Below, one piece after another: positions 1 to 6,934 of a stretch of DNA of 64,000 nt (its first letter is position 1; the number at the start of each line of letters is the position of its first letter). The position numbers and the translations under genes are program-made. The notes below the pieces were generated by a model. It made no database searches and had not been told where the DNA came from. It worked only from the letters and a program-made list of their open reading frames with translations. The DNA lies in assembly GCA_028708845.1 (NCBI GenBank), contig JAQVXZ010000003.1, positions 1-64,000 on the forward strand. The letters are read 5' to 3'. The DNA is from Bacteroidales bacterium. Its GTDB lineage: Bacteria; Bacteroidota; Bacteroidia; Bacteroidales; P3.

Positions 1-142
1 TTCTGTCGTAAATGTCAGCAGCATTAGCAGTGTCGCGAGATGAAAATGACATATCACGCATTGCATTAATCAAGTCAGTGGTATTGATTTTCTTTATATC
101 AATATGCTTCACTTCTTCCTTTAATAAATCTTTTTTTTCCAT
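1..142 (-). CDS. Deoxyhypusine synthase family protein, N-terminal 47 residues (runs off the window)
   Basis: Reading the minus strand from an ATG at 142-140 gives 47 in-frame codons to the window edge. The segment HIDIKKINTTDLINAMRD followed by FSSRDTANAADIYDR matches the N-terminus I know from archaeal-type deoxyhypusine synthases (VKHIDI...RDMSFTSRDLARAADIYD). In eukaryotes and archaea the enzyme moves the aminobutyl group of spermidine to a lysine of eIF5A; bacterial homologues are often thought to act on free polyamines instead (homospermidine synthase-like). The NAD-binding and catalytic parts lie outside the window, so substrate cannot be judged. A possible -7 box (TATATTTG, minus strand) lies at 198-205. 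Confidence 0.7.
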   Translation of the reverse strand, partial: MEKKDLLKEEVKHIDIKKINTTDLINAMRDMSFSSRDTANAADIYDR

Positions 143-277
143 TATTCTATTGTTTTTATTATGTTTTTCGATTTAATTACAAATTACTTTGAGCTTGCAA
201 ATATAGGATAAATATTTGAAATTGACAGCAATATTTTAAAGCACTCAAAATAAAAATAAAAAAAAGTATGCAAATGT

Positions 278-307
278 TTTGAGGTTATAAAAAAAGGAGT
301 ACCTTTG
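278..307 (+). promoter_or_regulatory. Promoter of the tRNA-Ser gene
   Basis: TTTG at 278-281, an 18-nt spacer, and TACCTTTG at 300-307, directly before the tRNA 5' end at 312. This is the Bacteroidota primary sigma-factor consensus (TTTG-N19-TAnnTTTG). Transcription should start at or within a few bases of the mature 5' end. Confidence 0.8.
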
Positions 308-311
308 CATC

Positions 312-396
312 GGAAAGTTGGCAGAGCGGTCGAATGCGGCGGTCTTGAAAACCGTTGACTGTAACAGGTCCGGGGGTTCGAATCCCTCACTTTCCG
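312..396 (+). tRNA. tRNA-Ser (anticodon TGA)
   Basis: An 85-nt class II tRNA. The acceptor stem GGAAAGT (312-318) pairs with ACTTTCC (389-395), followed by discriminator G396, as expected for serine. The anticodon arm has loop CTTGAAA, giving anticodon TGA, which reads UCA codons. The T arm contains GGTTCGAATCC. A long variable arm is present between anticodon and T stems. The sequence continues with CA, so only part of the CCA tail is encoded. The promoter at 278-307 and terminator at 404-440 make it a single-gene transcription unit. Confidence 0.97.
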
Positions 397-403
397 CATA
401 AAT

Positions 404-440
404 AAAAAGCCTTAACTTATATTTAGTTAAGGCTTTTTTT
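404..440 (+). terminator. Intrinsic terminator after tRNA-Ser
   Basis: AAGCCTTAAC (about 407-416) pairs with GTTAAGGCTT (426-435) across a 9-nt loop and runs into a T tract ending at 440. It begins 8 bases after the tRNA. The mirror-image A run (404-408) could also let it stop minus-strand transcripts coming from the gene that ends at 520. Confidence 0.85.
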
Positions 441-519
441 CTATTCAATATAACTTCTTCTTTCATTTAATAGTAATATCATTGCTCCGTTAAAGAATAT
501 ATTGCAAACTTAATTGTAG

Positions 520-2004
520 CTATAGACCTACCTTCCCAACAATAATCTTTCCACTAATAGTTTTTCCATTAACAGATACATTATAAGTATAAGCCCCAGC
601 ATTTAGATTAGAAACATTTATCCTATTTTCTAGTTTAGATTTTAGTTTAGCTTTCTTAACTAATTTCCCCTGCATATCAAATAACTCAATATCACTTTGC
701 TTAAAATTACTTGCTTCAATATCCACATATATATAATCTTTAGCAGGATTTGGATAAACCTTTATACTTTCCTTGTCGCCTGATTTTATGCTTGTTAAAC
801 TTATTAAGCCTGTTGGTTTAAACTTTATTAACCATGCATCATCATCATCAGAATATGCAGCAATAATAACTCCGCCGTCTTTTGTTGCCTTTACTCCTTG
901 TATTTGCTTATAGATTCCATTGTCATAATCAATCTTATATGTAAAGTTAGTATCTCCATTGATATTAAAATTGGTAAATCCTATATTTGCATCAGTATAG
1001 TCTGAAAAGCTATTCCTTACAATATAAGCTGCATATATAGAGTCTGGAGTTCTGAAATCTATTAGACTATAATCTGAATAGGTTTGGAAGAATGGAGGCT
1101 CGCCGTATCCTCCTGGTTTCCTTGATTGCACGGGGGTTATTCTCTTTGTGTTAATATTCATCAAAGTAAAAACAGACATAGAGTCAAAGGTTAGATAGCC
1201 TGAACCTCCAAAAAAAGTAAATACAAATAAAGAATCATTTATTGGTGTTAACTGTCGAACATCATAACCCTTTATACTATCTTCTATTTCTAAGGTCTCT
1301 TTGTTGAGGTAATAAACAGCACAGTGTTCTTGCATTTCCTCCCAACCAATAGTTGAACCATTAATTGCATACATATAATGATTGGGCATTTCTCCAAAAT
1401 CAACGGTTAGACTTTTATGATAGAAAATTTTTGTATTTAAAACATTGCCCAAAGTATCTATCTTTATTAGTTTTGTTGCTTGAGACGAACCATCTTGCTG
1501 TGATTTCGGATAGCTTTCAAGAGAAATCATTATATTTCTATCCGAAAGAAGCCATTTCTTAAGATCTGTCCACTTTAATGTATCATCATCAAATCTCATT
1601 ATAGTATCCTTATGAAGCCTATTTTCAATACTATCATACATCAATAACCACATATCCTGATAGTAATAATAATTACCCCAAACAATATCACCTCTAAAAC
1701 TATATATTTTATTATTTAAGATACAAAAGTCAGGTTCAATAAAACTTTTATGAAATTCATATTGCTTTATTACATTTAATGCATCATCAATCAAAAAGTA
1801 ACTATCGGTATCTGATGGATATCCATAAGACTTTATAAACAAATTATCTTCATCGTAATTTTTATAAATATTTAGAGTATTATTCCTTGCATTTGAGATA
1901 CCTATGATTTTATAATAATCACCACGGTAAATCTCAGTAAAGGTTTGTGAATTGACGCTAATACTTCCTATTAATAATAGAATAAATAATAAACTTTTTT
2001 TCAT
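520..2004 (-). CDS. Secreted protein with a type IX secretion C-terminal sorting domain
   Basis: A 494-residue protein with a signal peptide at residues 1-19 (MKKSLLFILLLIGSISVNS, then QT). I recognise no catalytic domain in the central ~390 residues; it is rich in aromatic and acidic residues and looks like repeated beta structure. The last ~80 residues carry the type A T9SS sorting domain: VYPNPAKDYIYVDI, then IELFDMQGKLVKK, NVSNLNAGAYTYNV and the end GKIIVGK. Such proteins cross the outer membrane by the Por/Spr system and are released or anchored at the surface; part of that machinery is encoded at 58396-61352. It lies 60 bp downstream of the lipoprotein gene at 2064-3167 and may share its transcript. 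Confidence 0.85.
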   Translation of the reverse strand: MKKSLLFILLLIGSISVNSQTFTEIYRGDYYKIIGISNARNNTLNIYKNYDEDNLFIKSYGYPSDTDSYFLIDDALNVIKQYEFHKSFIEPDFCILNNKIYSFRGDIVWGNYYYYQDMWLLMYDSIENRLHKDTIMRFDDDTLKWTDLKKWLLSDRNIMISLESYPKSQQDGSSQATKLIKIDTLGNVLNTKIFYHKSLTVDFGEMPNHYMYAINGSTIGWEEMQEHCAVYYLNKETLEIEDSIKGYDVRQLTPINDSLFVFTFFGGSGYLTFDSMSVFTLMNINTKRITPVQSRKPGGYGEPPFFQTYSDYSLIDFRTPDSIYAAYIVRNSFSDYTDANIGFTNFNINGDTNFTYKIDYDNGIYKQIQGVKATKDGGVIIAAYSDDDDAWLIKFKPTGLISLTSIKSGDKESIKVYPNPAKDYIYVDIEASNFKQSDIELFDMQGKLVKKAKLKSKLENRINVSNLNAGAYTYNVSVNGKTISGKIIVGKVGL

Positions 2005-2063
2005 AGCTTTTATATTTAAATTAGGGGCTAAGATAAGTTAACCCCTAATAATGTTAATCTTAA

Positions 2064-3167
2064 TTATAAAATTGGGGAAGTAACATGAAACATATGAAGA
2101 TCTCTTAAATCTAAGAAACTCAATTTTGCTGATCTAACATCTTGAACTCTTAATTGATATTTATCTTTTTGAACATCATTTATTATTACATCTTTTGAAA
2201 AACAAACTACAGATGAGAAATTATATACCACAAATCCATTTGAAGCATATTTATTGCAACTATTTGCTGAGACAATTGAACCTTTAACAAAATATTTAAT
2301 TTGTTCACTATCCCATACCACTGGACTTCCTGTATCAACAATATGTATTGCTCCAATATTTACTTCTCCATAATTTCTTCTTAGATGTCCATAAACAAGC
2401 ATTCCTCTTCGAGAATTAAAATAGTTCGATGGCCATCTTTCAAAAGAGTTATCATGAACAACTATTTCATAAGCTCCTCTTTCATAGTTAGGATCACATG
2501 GAACTCCGATACCATTACATAAGCTCCATGAAGGGAGATTATCCCATCTTGAAGTTACATTAGCTGGTATACTTACAGAGTTAAGATCTTTTATCCTTTT
2601 AAAGGCTGGCATTGTAGCATCGTCTGCTCCAAATGGCACACGTAGTGGTTCCATTTCCAATTCAAATGTTACTAAGGTTGATGAAACATCTTTTACATAT
2701 AAGTCGGATATTTCCAAATTTTTACCTTCCATTTGTCTGACAATACCATTTACAAAACTAATATAAGCATTCTTTAATGCTGTACCTTTAATAATATTAT
2801 TTTCAATTGGCACGTTAAAAGAAAAGGTTAATTTATCGTATGACTCTGCATTTTTATTAAAAGGCATCTTTACTACTATACCATAATTAAAATGAAACTC
2901 CATATTAGTTAATGCTGTAGAAATATCATAATCTGGCATTATTACATCATCATTATTTACTGCTGTGTTGAATACATAAAGCATATCTTTAAGTTCATCG
3001 TCATTAAATGTCTTATCTTCGTAAAAAGCATATTTTTGATAATCTTGCTCTAAGGATTTATTATTTATTTGATTAGTTGCACCGTTTTCATAATCACTTT
3101 TATCTGTGCAGGCTACTGCGAATATTGCTAATATTAATATCGCAAGTATTTTTTTAATATTGATCAT
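2064..3167 (-). CDS. Predicted outer-membrane or periplasmic lipoprotein, function unknown
   Basis: A 367-residue protein whose N-terminus MINIKKILAILILAIFAVAC is a lipoprotein signal peptide with lipobox VAC at residues 18-20. The remainder has no domain I recognise. Residues ~215-300 hold two cysteine pairs (SLCNGIGVPC, and C...C around SANSCNKYASNGF/SSVVC) that could form disulfides, alternating with short beta-like segments. The leader is long: a near-perfect promoter at 3408-3438 puts the transcript start about 235 nt upstream, and the leader contains a nine-unit tetranucleotide repeat (3300-3337). The gene at 520-2004 follows in the same direction. Confidence 0.75.
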   Translation of the reverse strand: MINIKKILAILILAIFAVACTDKSDYENGATNQINNKSLEQDYQKYAFYEDKTFNDDELKDMLYVFNTAVNNDDVIMPDYDISTALTNMEFHFNYGIVVKMPFNKNAESYDKLTFSFNVPIENNIIKGTALKNAYISFVNGIVRQMEGKNLEISDLYVKDVSSTLVTFELEMEPLRVPFGADDATMPAFKRIKDLNSVSIPANVTSRWDNLPSWSLCNGIGVPCDPNYERGAYEIVVHDNSFERWPSNYFNSRRGMLVYGHLRRNYGEVNIGAIHIVDTGSPVVWDSEQIKYFVKGSIVSANSCNKYASNGFVVYNFSSVVCFSKDVIINDVQKDKYQLRVQDVRSAKLSFLDLRDLHMFHVTSPIL

Positions 3168-3214
3168 ATTGATTTGTTTTAATATTATGCCTCTTATTTG
3201 TTTGGTGGTTTTAA

Positions 3215-3259
3215 GTTTTCAGAAAAGAGGCTTATGTGAATTATGGTCTTTCTGAAAAC
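3215..3259. repeat. Inverted repeat in the leader of the lipoprotein gene
   Basis: GTTTTCAGAAA at 3215-3225 is the exact reverse complement of TTTCTGAAAAC at 3249-3259, with 23 bases between. It lies between the tetranucleotide repeat and the start codon at 3167, so it would form a hairpin in the leader RNA. Confidence 0.6.
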
Positions 3260-3299
3260 CTATGTATTACAAATTTGTTCTTGCATAAATAAAATATTC

Positions 3300-3337
3300 C
3301 ATACATACATACATACATACATACATACATACATACA
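3300..3337. repeat. Tetranucleotide microsatellite (ATAC)9
   Basis: Nine perfect ATAC units (3301-3336) plus one flanking base on each side. On the minus (transcribed) strand it reads as ATGT repeated, so it provides an ATG every four bases in the 5' leader of the lipoprotein gene. Such tracts gain and lose units by slipped-strand mispairing. Confidence 0.95.
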
Positions 3338-3407
3338 GGTTTATTCTGTATGTTTAATGCTTGTATTGTATGTTCAAAATATTTCATGATGAATGTTTTT
3401 AACACTG

Positions 3408-3438
3408 CAAAGATAGAAATAGTTTTGGATAATGCAAA
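3408..3438 (-). promoter_or_regulatory. Promoter of the lipoprotein / T9SS-cargo pair
   Basis: On the minus strand TTTG (plus 3435-3438), exactly 19 nt, then TATCTTTG (plus 3408-3415): a textbook Bacteroidota promoter. The next start codon in its direction is at 3167. A second lone -7-like TATCTTTG lies at 3634-3641, just after thiF ends. The rest of 3168-3650 holds the microsatellite and the inverted repeat; I see no gene there. Confidence 0.8.
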
Positions 3439-3650
3439 TTTTATTTGTAATAATTTTTAAGCACTACTTATAGATGTGAAATTGAATTTAAGTGTAAGGA
3501 ATAAGAGAATTAGGTTGTATACCAAAAAGAAATATTAAGTATAATTATTATAATACTTGATATAAATTTAGCGAAACGAGGGATAAGTTTCTTTAAACTA
3601 AGGATAAATGCCACGTAAATAGACTTATAGATGCAAAGATACTTATTGAT

Positions 3651-4436
3651 TTATTGAAAAGTAAGGCTATTTCTTTTTTTTGCAAATGATTCTAAGCTTT
3701 CTTCTCTTGCCTTTTTGTTAGAACTAAGGTTCAATGTTAGGAATTCATTAGTTTGAATTGAAAATGTTAGGAGTTTATTATTTAAAATATCTCCAGTATT
3801 TGTTATTATCTTTATAGCTTCATTGGTTTGAATGCTTGCTGCAATTGAGGGTAATACACCCATTACTCCTTTATTTGTGTTTTCTTTGTTTTTAAGGGTG
3901 TTATAATCTGAGAATAGGTCTCTGTAATTGCATGAGTTTTCTGTTAGATTAAATACTGATACCTGCCCAAAATAATCCCCAATTGAAGCATAAACAAAAG
4001 GTTTTCCTAATCCAACACATACATCATTAATCAAATATCTTGCTTTGAAATTATCAGTACCGTCAATAATTACATCATAATTCTTAATAATATCTATTGC
4101 ATTATCTTTGTCAAAATATTGATTATAAGCAATAATCTCAGTATTTTGATTTAATCTTTCCAAGCTTTGCTTAGCCAATAATACCTTGCTTTTACCTACT
4201 TCATCTTGACGATATAATACTTGACGTTGAAGATTTGAAACAGATACAGTATCAATATCAACTAAACCAAGCTTGCCAATACCAGAAGCAACAATATAGG
4301 TAGAGCTAACAGAACCCAATCCACCCACACCAATAATCAAAACCGAAGCATTTTTTAATTTCTCCTGAGCCTCAATACCAAAATCAGGCAAAATAATCTG
4401 CCTATTATATCTATCCAATTCTTCTTGTGTCAGCAT
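3651..4436 (-). CDS. thiF: ThiF/MoeB-family E1-like adenylyltransferase
   Basis: A 261-residue member of the HesA/MoeB/ThiF family, which adenylates the C-terminal Gly-Gly of a ubiquitin-like sulfur carrier (here probably ThiS). It shows LIIGVGGLGS (nucleotide-binding glycines, ~33-42), a conserved D...N.QRQVLY region (~62-76) and IDGTDNF (~123-129). I chose ATG 4436 (MLTQEELDRYNRQIILPDFG); an in-frame extension to 4538 is unlike the family. Only two cysteines remain in the protein, so the paired CxxC zinc motifs of E. coli ThiF/MoeB and the reactive cysteine are absent. In Bacteroidota thiF normally follows thiH; here a 16-codon stub sits there (17053-17099) and this copy is cut off from the operon by the island and a terminator at 4572-4604. 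MoeB function is possible. Confidence 0.8.
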   Translation of the reverse strand: MLTQEELDRYNRQIILPDFGIEAQEKLKNASVLIIGVGGLGSVSSTYIVASGIGKLGLVDIDTVSVSNLQRQVLYRQDEVGKSKVLLAKQSLERLNQNTEIIAYNQYFDKDNAIDIIKNYDVIIDGTDNFKARYLINDVCVGLGKPFVYASIGDYFGQVSVFNLTENSCNYRDLFSDYNTLKNKENTNKGVMGVLPSIAASIQTNEAIKIITNTGDILNNKLLTFSIQTNEFLTLNLSSNKKAREESLESFAKKRNSLTFQ

Positions 4437-4439
4437 AGT
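4390..4439. repeat. Left direct repeat (att-like) at the 5' end of thiF
   Basis: These 50 bp match 17053-17102 at 47 positions in the same orientation. They cover the first 16 codons of thiF plus three upstream bases. The differences fall at codons 2 (synonymous), 4 (Gln/Lys) and 7 (synonymous). The two copies bound the 12.6-kb accessory segment, as attL/attR would. Confidence 0.75.
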
Positions 4440-4571
4440 AAATAAATTTATTAAGTCAACTATATAAACGTATACATCGAATAAAAAGTTTATCAAACAA
4501 TCAATTTTTATCATACGCTTAGCGTCATTGCGAGCCAATCCTCATACACCTTGCGTCATTGCAATGACGAC

Positions 4572-4604
4572 AAAAAAAGGGAGTCGAAACTTAATCCGAC
4601 TCCC
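4572..4604 (-). terminator. Intrinsic terminator of the HU-like gene
   Basis: GGGAGTCG (4579-4586) and CGACTCCC (4597-4604) form a perfect 8-bp stem with a 10-nt loop; read on the minus strand it is followed by seven T residues. It lies 48 bp past the stop of the gene at 4653 and should block read-through into thiF. Just downstream, 4626-4655 carries four tandem copies of AAAACTT. Confidence 0.85.
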
Positions 4605-4652
4605 AGCAAAGGTGTTACCCCAATTTAAAACTTAAAACTTAAAACTTAAAAC

Positions 4653-5075
4653 TTACGGAGTAGTAGTTTTTGGTTGGTATCCCTTAACTTCAAGGTCTCT
4701 AAGGTTGAAGGATGTTTTTGCAAGGTCGTTCATAAAGCTTGGTGAAGGATAAAACCTGCACTTTGCTTTTACTATTGTGCTTGCATCTACTTCCTCCAAA
4801 GTCTCCATTGCCTTAGCCTTTAAGCCAGGAATAAACGAACCTAAGAGGTTGAATTTAACTGCTCTCCCTGCAAGGATATGTCTGGAAACATTAATTTCCA
4901 ACGCCTTCAAACAAGCTAACACATCGGGATAAGAAACGGTTGTGGATTGTGTTATTTCTGTGCATAACTCATCCATACTAACATCTCCACTTCTAAAAAT
5001 TCGAGCTAAATACTTTTCTCCTGGATTCAATCCAGTGTGAATAGTTTTCTTTACTCTTACATACTCAATTGCCAT
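4653..5075 (-). CDS. HU/IHF-like DNA-binding protein, Bacteroidota long (HU-HIG) type
   Basis: A 140-residue protein beginning MAIEYVRVKKTIHTGLNPGE. The pattern fits the Bacteroidota HU-like family: a helical region (ARIFRSGDVSMDELCTEITQ; SYPDVLACLKALEINVSRHI), a beta region (AGRAVKFNLLGSFIPGLKAK) and a C-terminal extension with KCRFYPSPSF. Such proteins bind DNA architecturally. It has its own promoter (5212-5242), a ~130-nt leader and a terminator. It is the leftmost gene of the segment between the thiF repeats, so it may be island-borne. Confidence 0.75.
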   Translation of the reverse strand: MAIEYVRVKKTIHTGLNPGEKYLARIFRSGDVSMDELCTEITQSTTVSYPDVLACLKALEINVSRHILAGRAVKFNLLGSFIPGLKAKAMETLEEVDASTIVKAKCRFYPSPSFMNDLAKTSFNLRDLEVKGYQPKTTTP

Positions 5076-5211
5076 AATAATAAAATTTAATGGGTTAATA
5101 AATAATTAAATTGTATAATTAAGGATATTCAGACATAACCTTCATTTTGATTAGAACTCCGGATTTCTTCACTAAAATAAGTTTCATCCTTCTCCCCTTA
5201 TTTCTACTCTA

Positions 5212-5242
5212 CAAAGATACGACATATATCAGCTATGTGCAA
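5212..5242 (-). promoter_or_regulatory. Promoter of the HU-like gene
   Basis: Minus strand TTG (plus 5240-5242), 20 nt, TATCTTTG (plus 5212-5219). Transcription would start near 5205, leaving a leader of about 130 nt. Confidence 0.75.
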
Positions 5243-5357
5243 GTGTTTTAGATGTTTAGACTTGATTGTATTGCATTGTGTTTGATAAAACTTGGAATTG
5301 TTTTGTTTAAATTTATCTTTTTTTGTCCACAAATTGCACTGTTTTTATCACGCTTTG

Positions 5358-5540
5358 CGTCATTGCGAGCCGATTATCATACACCTTGCGTCATTGCGAG
5401 CCGAAGGTGAAGCTTATCGGCTTGCCGCTTGCGAAGCAAGAATCCAGAATACCCAAAAATCCTGTAATCCTATAATCCTGTAAATCCTGATTCAGACAAA
5501 TTCTTTCTGGATTGCTTCGTCCTGCGTCCTCGCAATGACG
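5358..5540. repeat. Large imperfect inverted repeat built from a dispersed island sequence
   Basis: CGTCATTGCGAG occurs at 5358-5369 and 5389-5400 and its exact complement CTCGCAATGACG at 5529-5540. Inside, GAAGCAAGAATCCAGAA (5433-5449) is complementary, with one bulge, to TTCTGGATTGCTTC (5505-5518). Between the arms are short tandem units of AATCCTGT type (5459-5490). Related fragments occur at 4510-4575, 9936-9985, 13467-13480 and 16650-16672, all within the island. Confidence 0.75.
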
Positions 5541-5548
5541 ACAAGCGG

Positions 5549-5640
5549 TGTGGAATTTGATTCTATTTCTGTGGAATTTGATTCTATTTTTCTGTAATTT
5601 GATTCTAAAAGCGTGGAATTTGATTCCATTTCTATGGAGG
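5549..5640. repeat. 21-bp-period tandem array, island type
   Basis: The word AATTTGATTC (one copy AATTTGATTCC) starts at 5554, 5575, 5596 and 5617, an exact 21-bp period, with variable filler between. It overlaps the 3' end of the helix-turn-helix gene by a few bases. See the related arrays at 26357, 36565, 45310 and 50876. Confidence 0.85.
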
Positions 5641-5823
5641 GTCTTCGTATTGTTTTAGGATTAATCTTCCTAATTCCTCTATCTCTTTTGCACAATAACG
5701 GCGTTTTACCTTCTTGGTTAATAGTCCGTTTTCTTTTCTAACCTTGTATAATGTGGTTTGAGATATTTGCAAAATATTCAAAACATCTTTAAGCGTATAC
5801 TTAGGTAATAAATTCTCTTCCAT
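5632..5823 (-). CDS. Small helix-turn-helix (MerR/excisionase-like) DNA-binding protein
   Basis: 63 residues. The middle, YTLKDVLNILQISQTTLYKV, is a winged-helix/excisionase-type helix-turn-helix that reads a recognition helix at ISQTTLYKVRKENG, followed by a basic KKVKRRY wing. Proteins of this size in integrative elements act as excisionases or repressors. It lies 19 bp downstream of the Toprim gene and is probably co-transcribed with it. Its 3' end touches the 21-bp array. Confidence 0.65.
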   Translation of the reverse strand: MEENLLPKYTLKDVLNILQISQTTLYKVRKENGLLTKKVKRRYCAKEIEELGRLILKQYEDPP

Positions 5824-5842
5824 ATAATTTATAATTTAAAAT

Positions 5843-6778
5843 TTAAAATTTACAACTCAAATAAAGGTCTGCAAGGTCATCTCCTTCTTTTAATCCTAAA
5901 TCCTTATCAAATTCTTCTAATCCCTTGAATACATCTATTTTTAAGCCACTCTGCCGCATTATCTCCTCTGCCTTGACTAACCACCCATCATAGCATCCAA
6001 GGTCGGGAAACAGCCTTATTTGCCTTCCTTTCAATGGCAACAGCTTTTCCTTATTCAAACCATCAAATCCACCTGTGCTCATCCATAATTCCTCTGGCAA
6101 GAATATCGACATAATAACTGCAGTCTTCTCACCCTCAACAATATTCACCCTCTTATCAGGGAATTGATTCAATAGATGTAAGCCAAACAGACATTGACTA
6201 AGTTGCCAATCCTTATCTAATAGCATTTGGCGTTTTAGCTCTGAATGTACCCAAGTTAAATTTTTCACTTTTAACTCTTCACTTTTCACTCTTTTTCCAG
6301 TGATTGCATCGTACGCCATTATCTTTCCTGTTCTTATCCTCGAGAGGTTATCTATTTGCCAATAAACCACATGTCCATCCTTATTTGAAGAAAGGAAATA
6401 TCTTTCCGTTGCCATATCAACCTCTTCTTGGGTAAACCTTGAGCGAAGAAAGGTCTCAAAATCAGAGATTATCTCACATTTCAAAGATAGTTTCATATAG
6501 TAAGGGTCAATCTCACAAAGGGTTTTTTCTTTCCTTACTTCTATCTTTTGAATAGGTCTAAAGTCTTTAAGGTCTTTAGGGTCATTAAAGGCTCTAAACT
6601 CCTTAGGAGGAAGATGATAACCACAAGAGTTCTTATGGTCGCATATCCCCACGTTATCATTAATATACTGTCCACTCTCAGTGTCAATATATCTTGTAAA
6701 GCACTTAGCCCTACCGCAAGAGGGACAAGTATGCTTCGATTTACTACTGTATTTTTCTAATTTGTATTTGTAATCCAT
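5843..6778 (-). CDS. Zinc-ribbon and Toprim-domain protein (primase-like, DUF6371-type)
   Basis: A 311-residue protein typical of Bacteroidota mobile elements. The N-terminus has a zinc-ribbon pattern: HTCPSCGRAKCF (~17-28) and ICDHKNSCGYHLPP (~45-58). The C-terminal half resembles a Toprim fold: VNIVEGEKTAVIM supplies the conserved glutamate and IRLFPDLGCYDGW a conserved aspartate. The combination resembles DnaG-type primases without the catalytic core, and such genes sit beside RepA-like helicases in plasmids and mobilisable islands, as here. I infer a role in element replication; the DUF6371 label is from memory. Confidence 0.65.
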   Translation of the reverse strand: MDYKYKLEKYSSKSKHTCPSCGRAKCFTRYIDTESGQYINDNVGICDHKNSCGYHLPPKEFRAFNDPKDLKDFRPIQKIEVRKEKTLCEIDPYYMKLSLKCEIISDFETFLRSRFTQEEVDMATERYFLSSNKDGHVVYWQIDNLSRIRTGKIMAYDAITGKRVKSEELKVKNLTWVHSELKRQMLLDKDWQLSQCLFGLHLLNQFPDKRVNIVEGEKTAVIMSIFLPEELWMSTGGFDGLNKEKLLPLKGRQIRLFPDLGCYDGWLVKAEEIMRQSGLKIDVFKGLEEFDKDLGLKEGDDLADLYLSCKF

Positions 6779-6810
6779 AATATAATGATTTAATGTTTAA
6801 TAAATACTTT

Positions 6811-6912
6811 TGTTAACCTGTTAACCTGTTAACTTTGCCTATATAAATTAACAGGTTACCAAGATTAATAGTTAATGGGTAACCCCTAAATTGAAAATTA
6901 TAGGGGATTACC
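6811..6912. repeat. Iteron-like and inverted repeats between the Toprim and RepA-like genes
   Basis: 6812-6833 reads TTAACCTG-TTAACCTG-TTAAC, two and a half tandem 8-bp units, and TTAACAGGTTAC at 6848-6859 is an inverted copy 15 bp on. A second pair, GGTAACCCCTA (6877-6887) and TAGGGGATTACC (6901-6912), can form a hairpin that may end the upstream transcript. No gene fits in 6779-6934. The layout suits an operator or a replication origin. Confidence 0.6.
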
Positions 6913-6934
6913 TCAATAACTTAGCTATTAATAA

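Noticed and set aside
184-466. Two short minus-strand frames over 184-466
   Set aside because: They run through the tRNA-Ser gene and its terminator.
3651-4538. Longer thiF start at 4538
   Set aside because: The added 34 residues are unlike ThiF/MoeB and would cross the repeat boundary; the shorter start is conserved with the stub at 17099.
5492-5695. A 67-residue minus-strand frame through the 21-bp array with repeats of IESNST
   Set aside because: It overlaps the helix-turn-helix gene and its apparent protein repeat follows from the 21-bp period being a multiple of three. No ribosome-binding site or family match.
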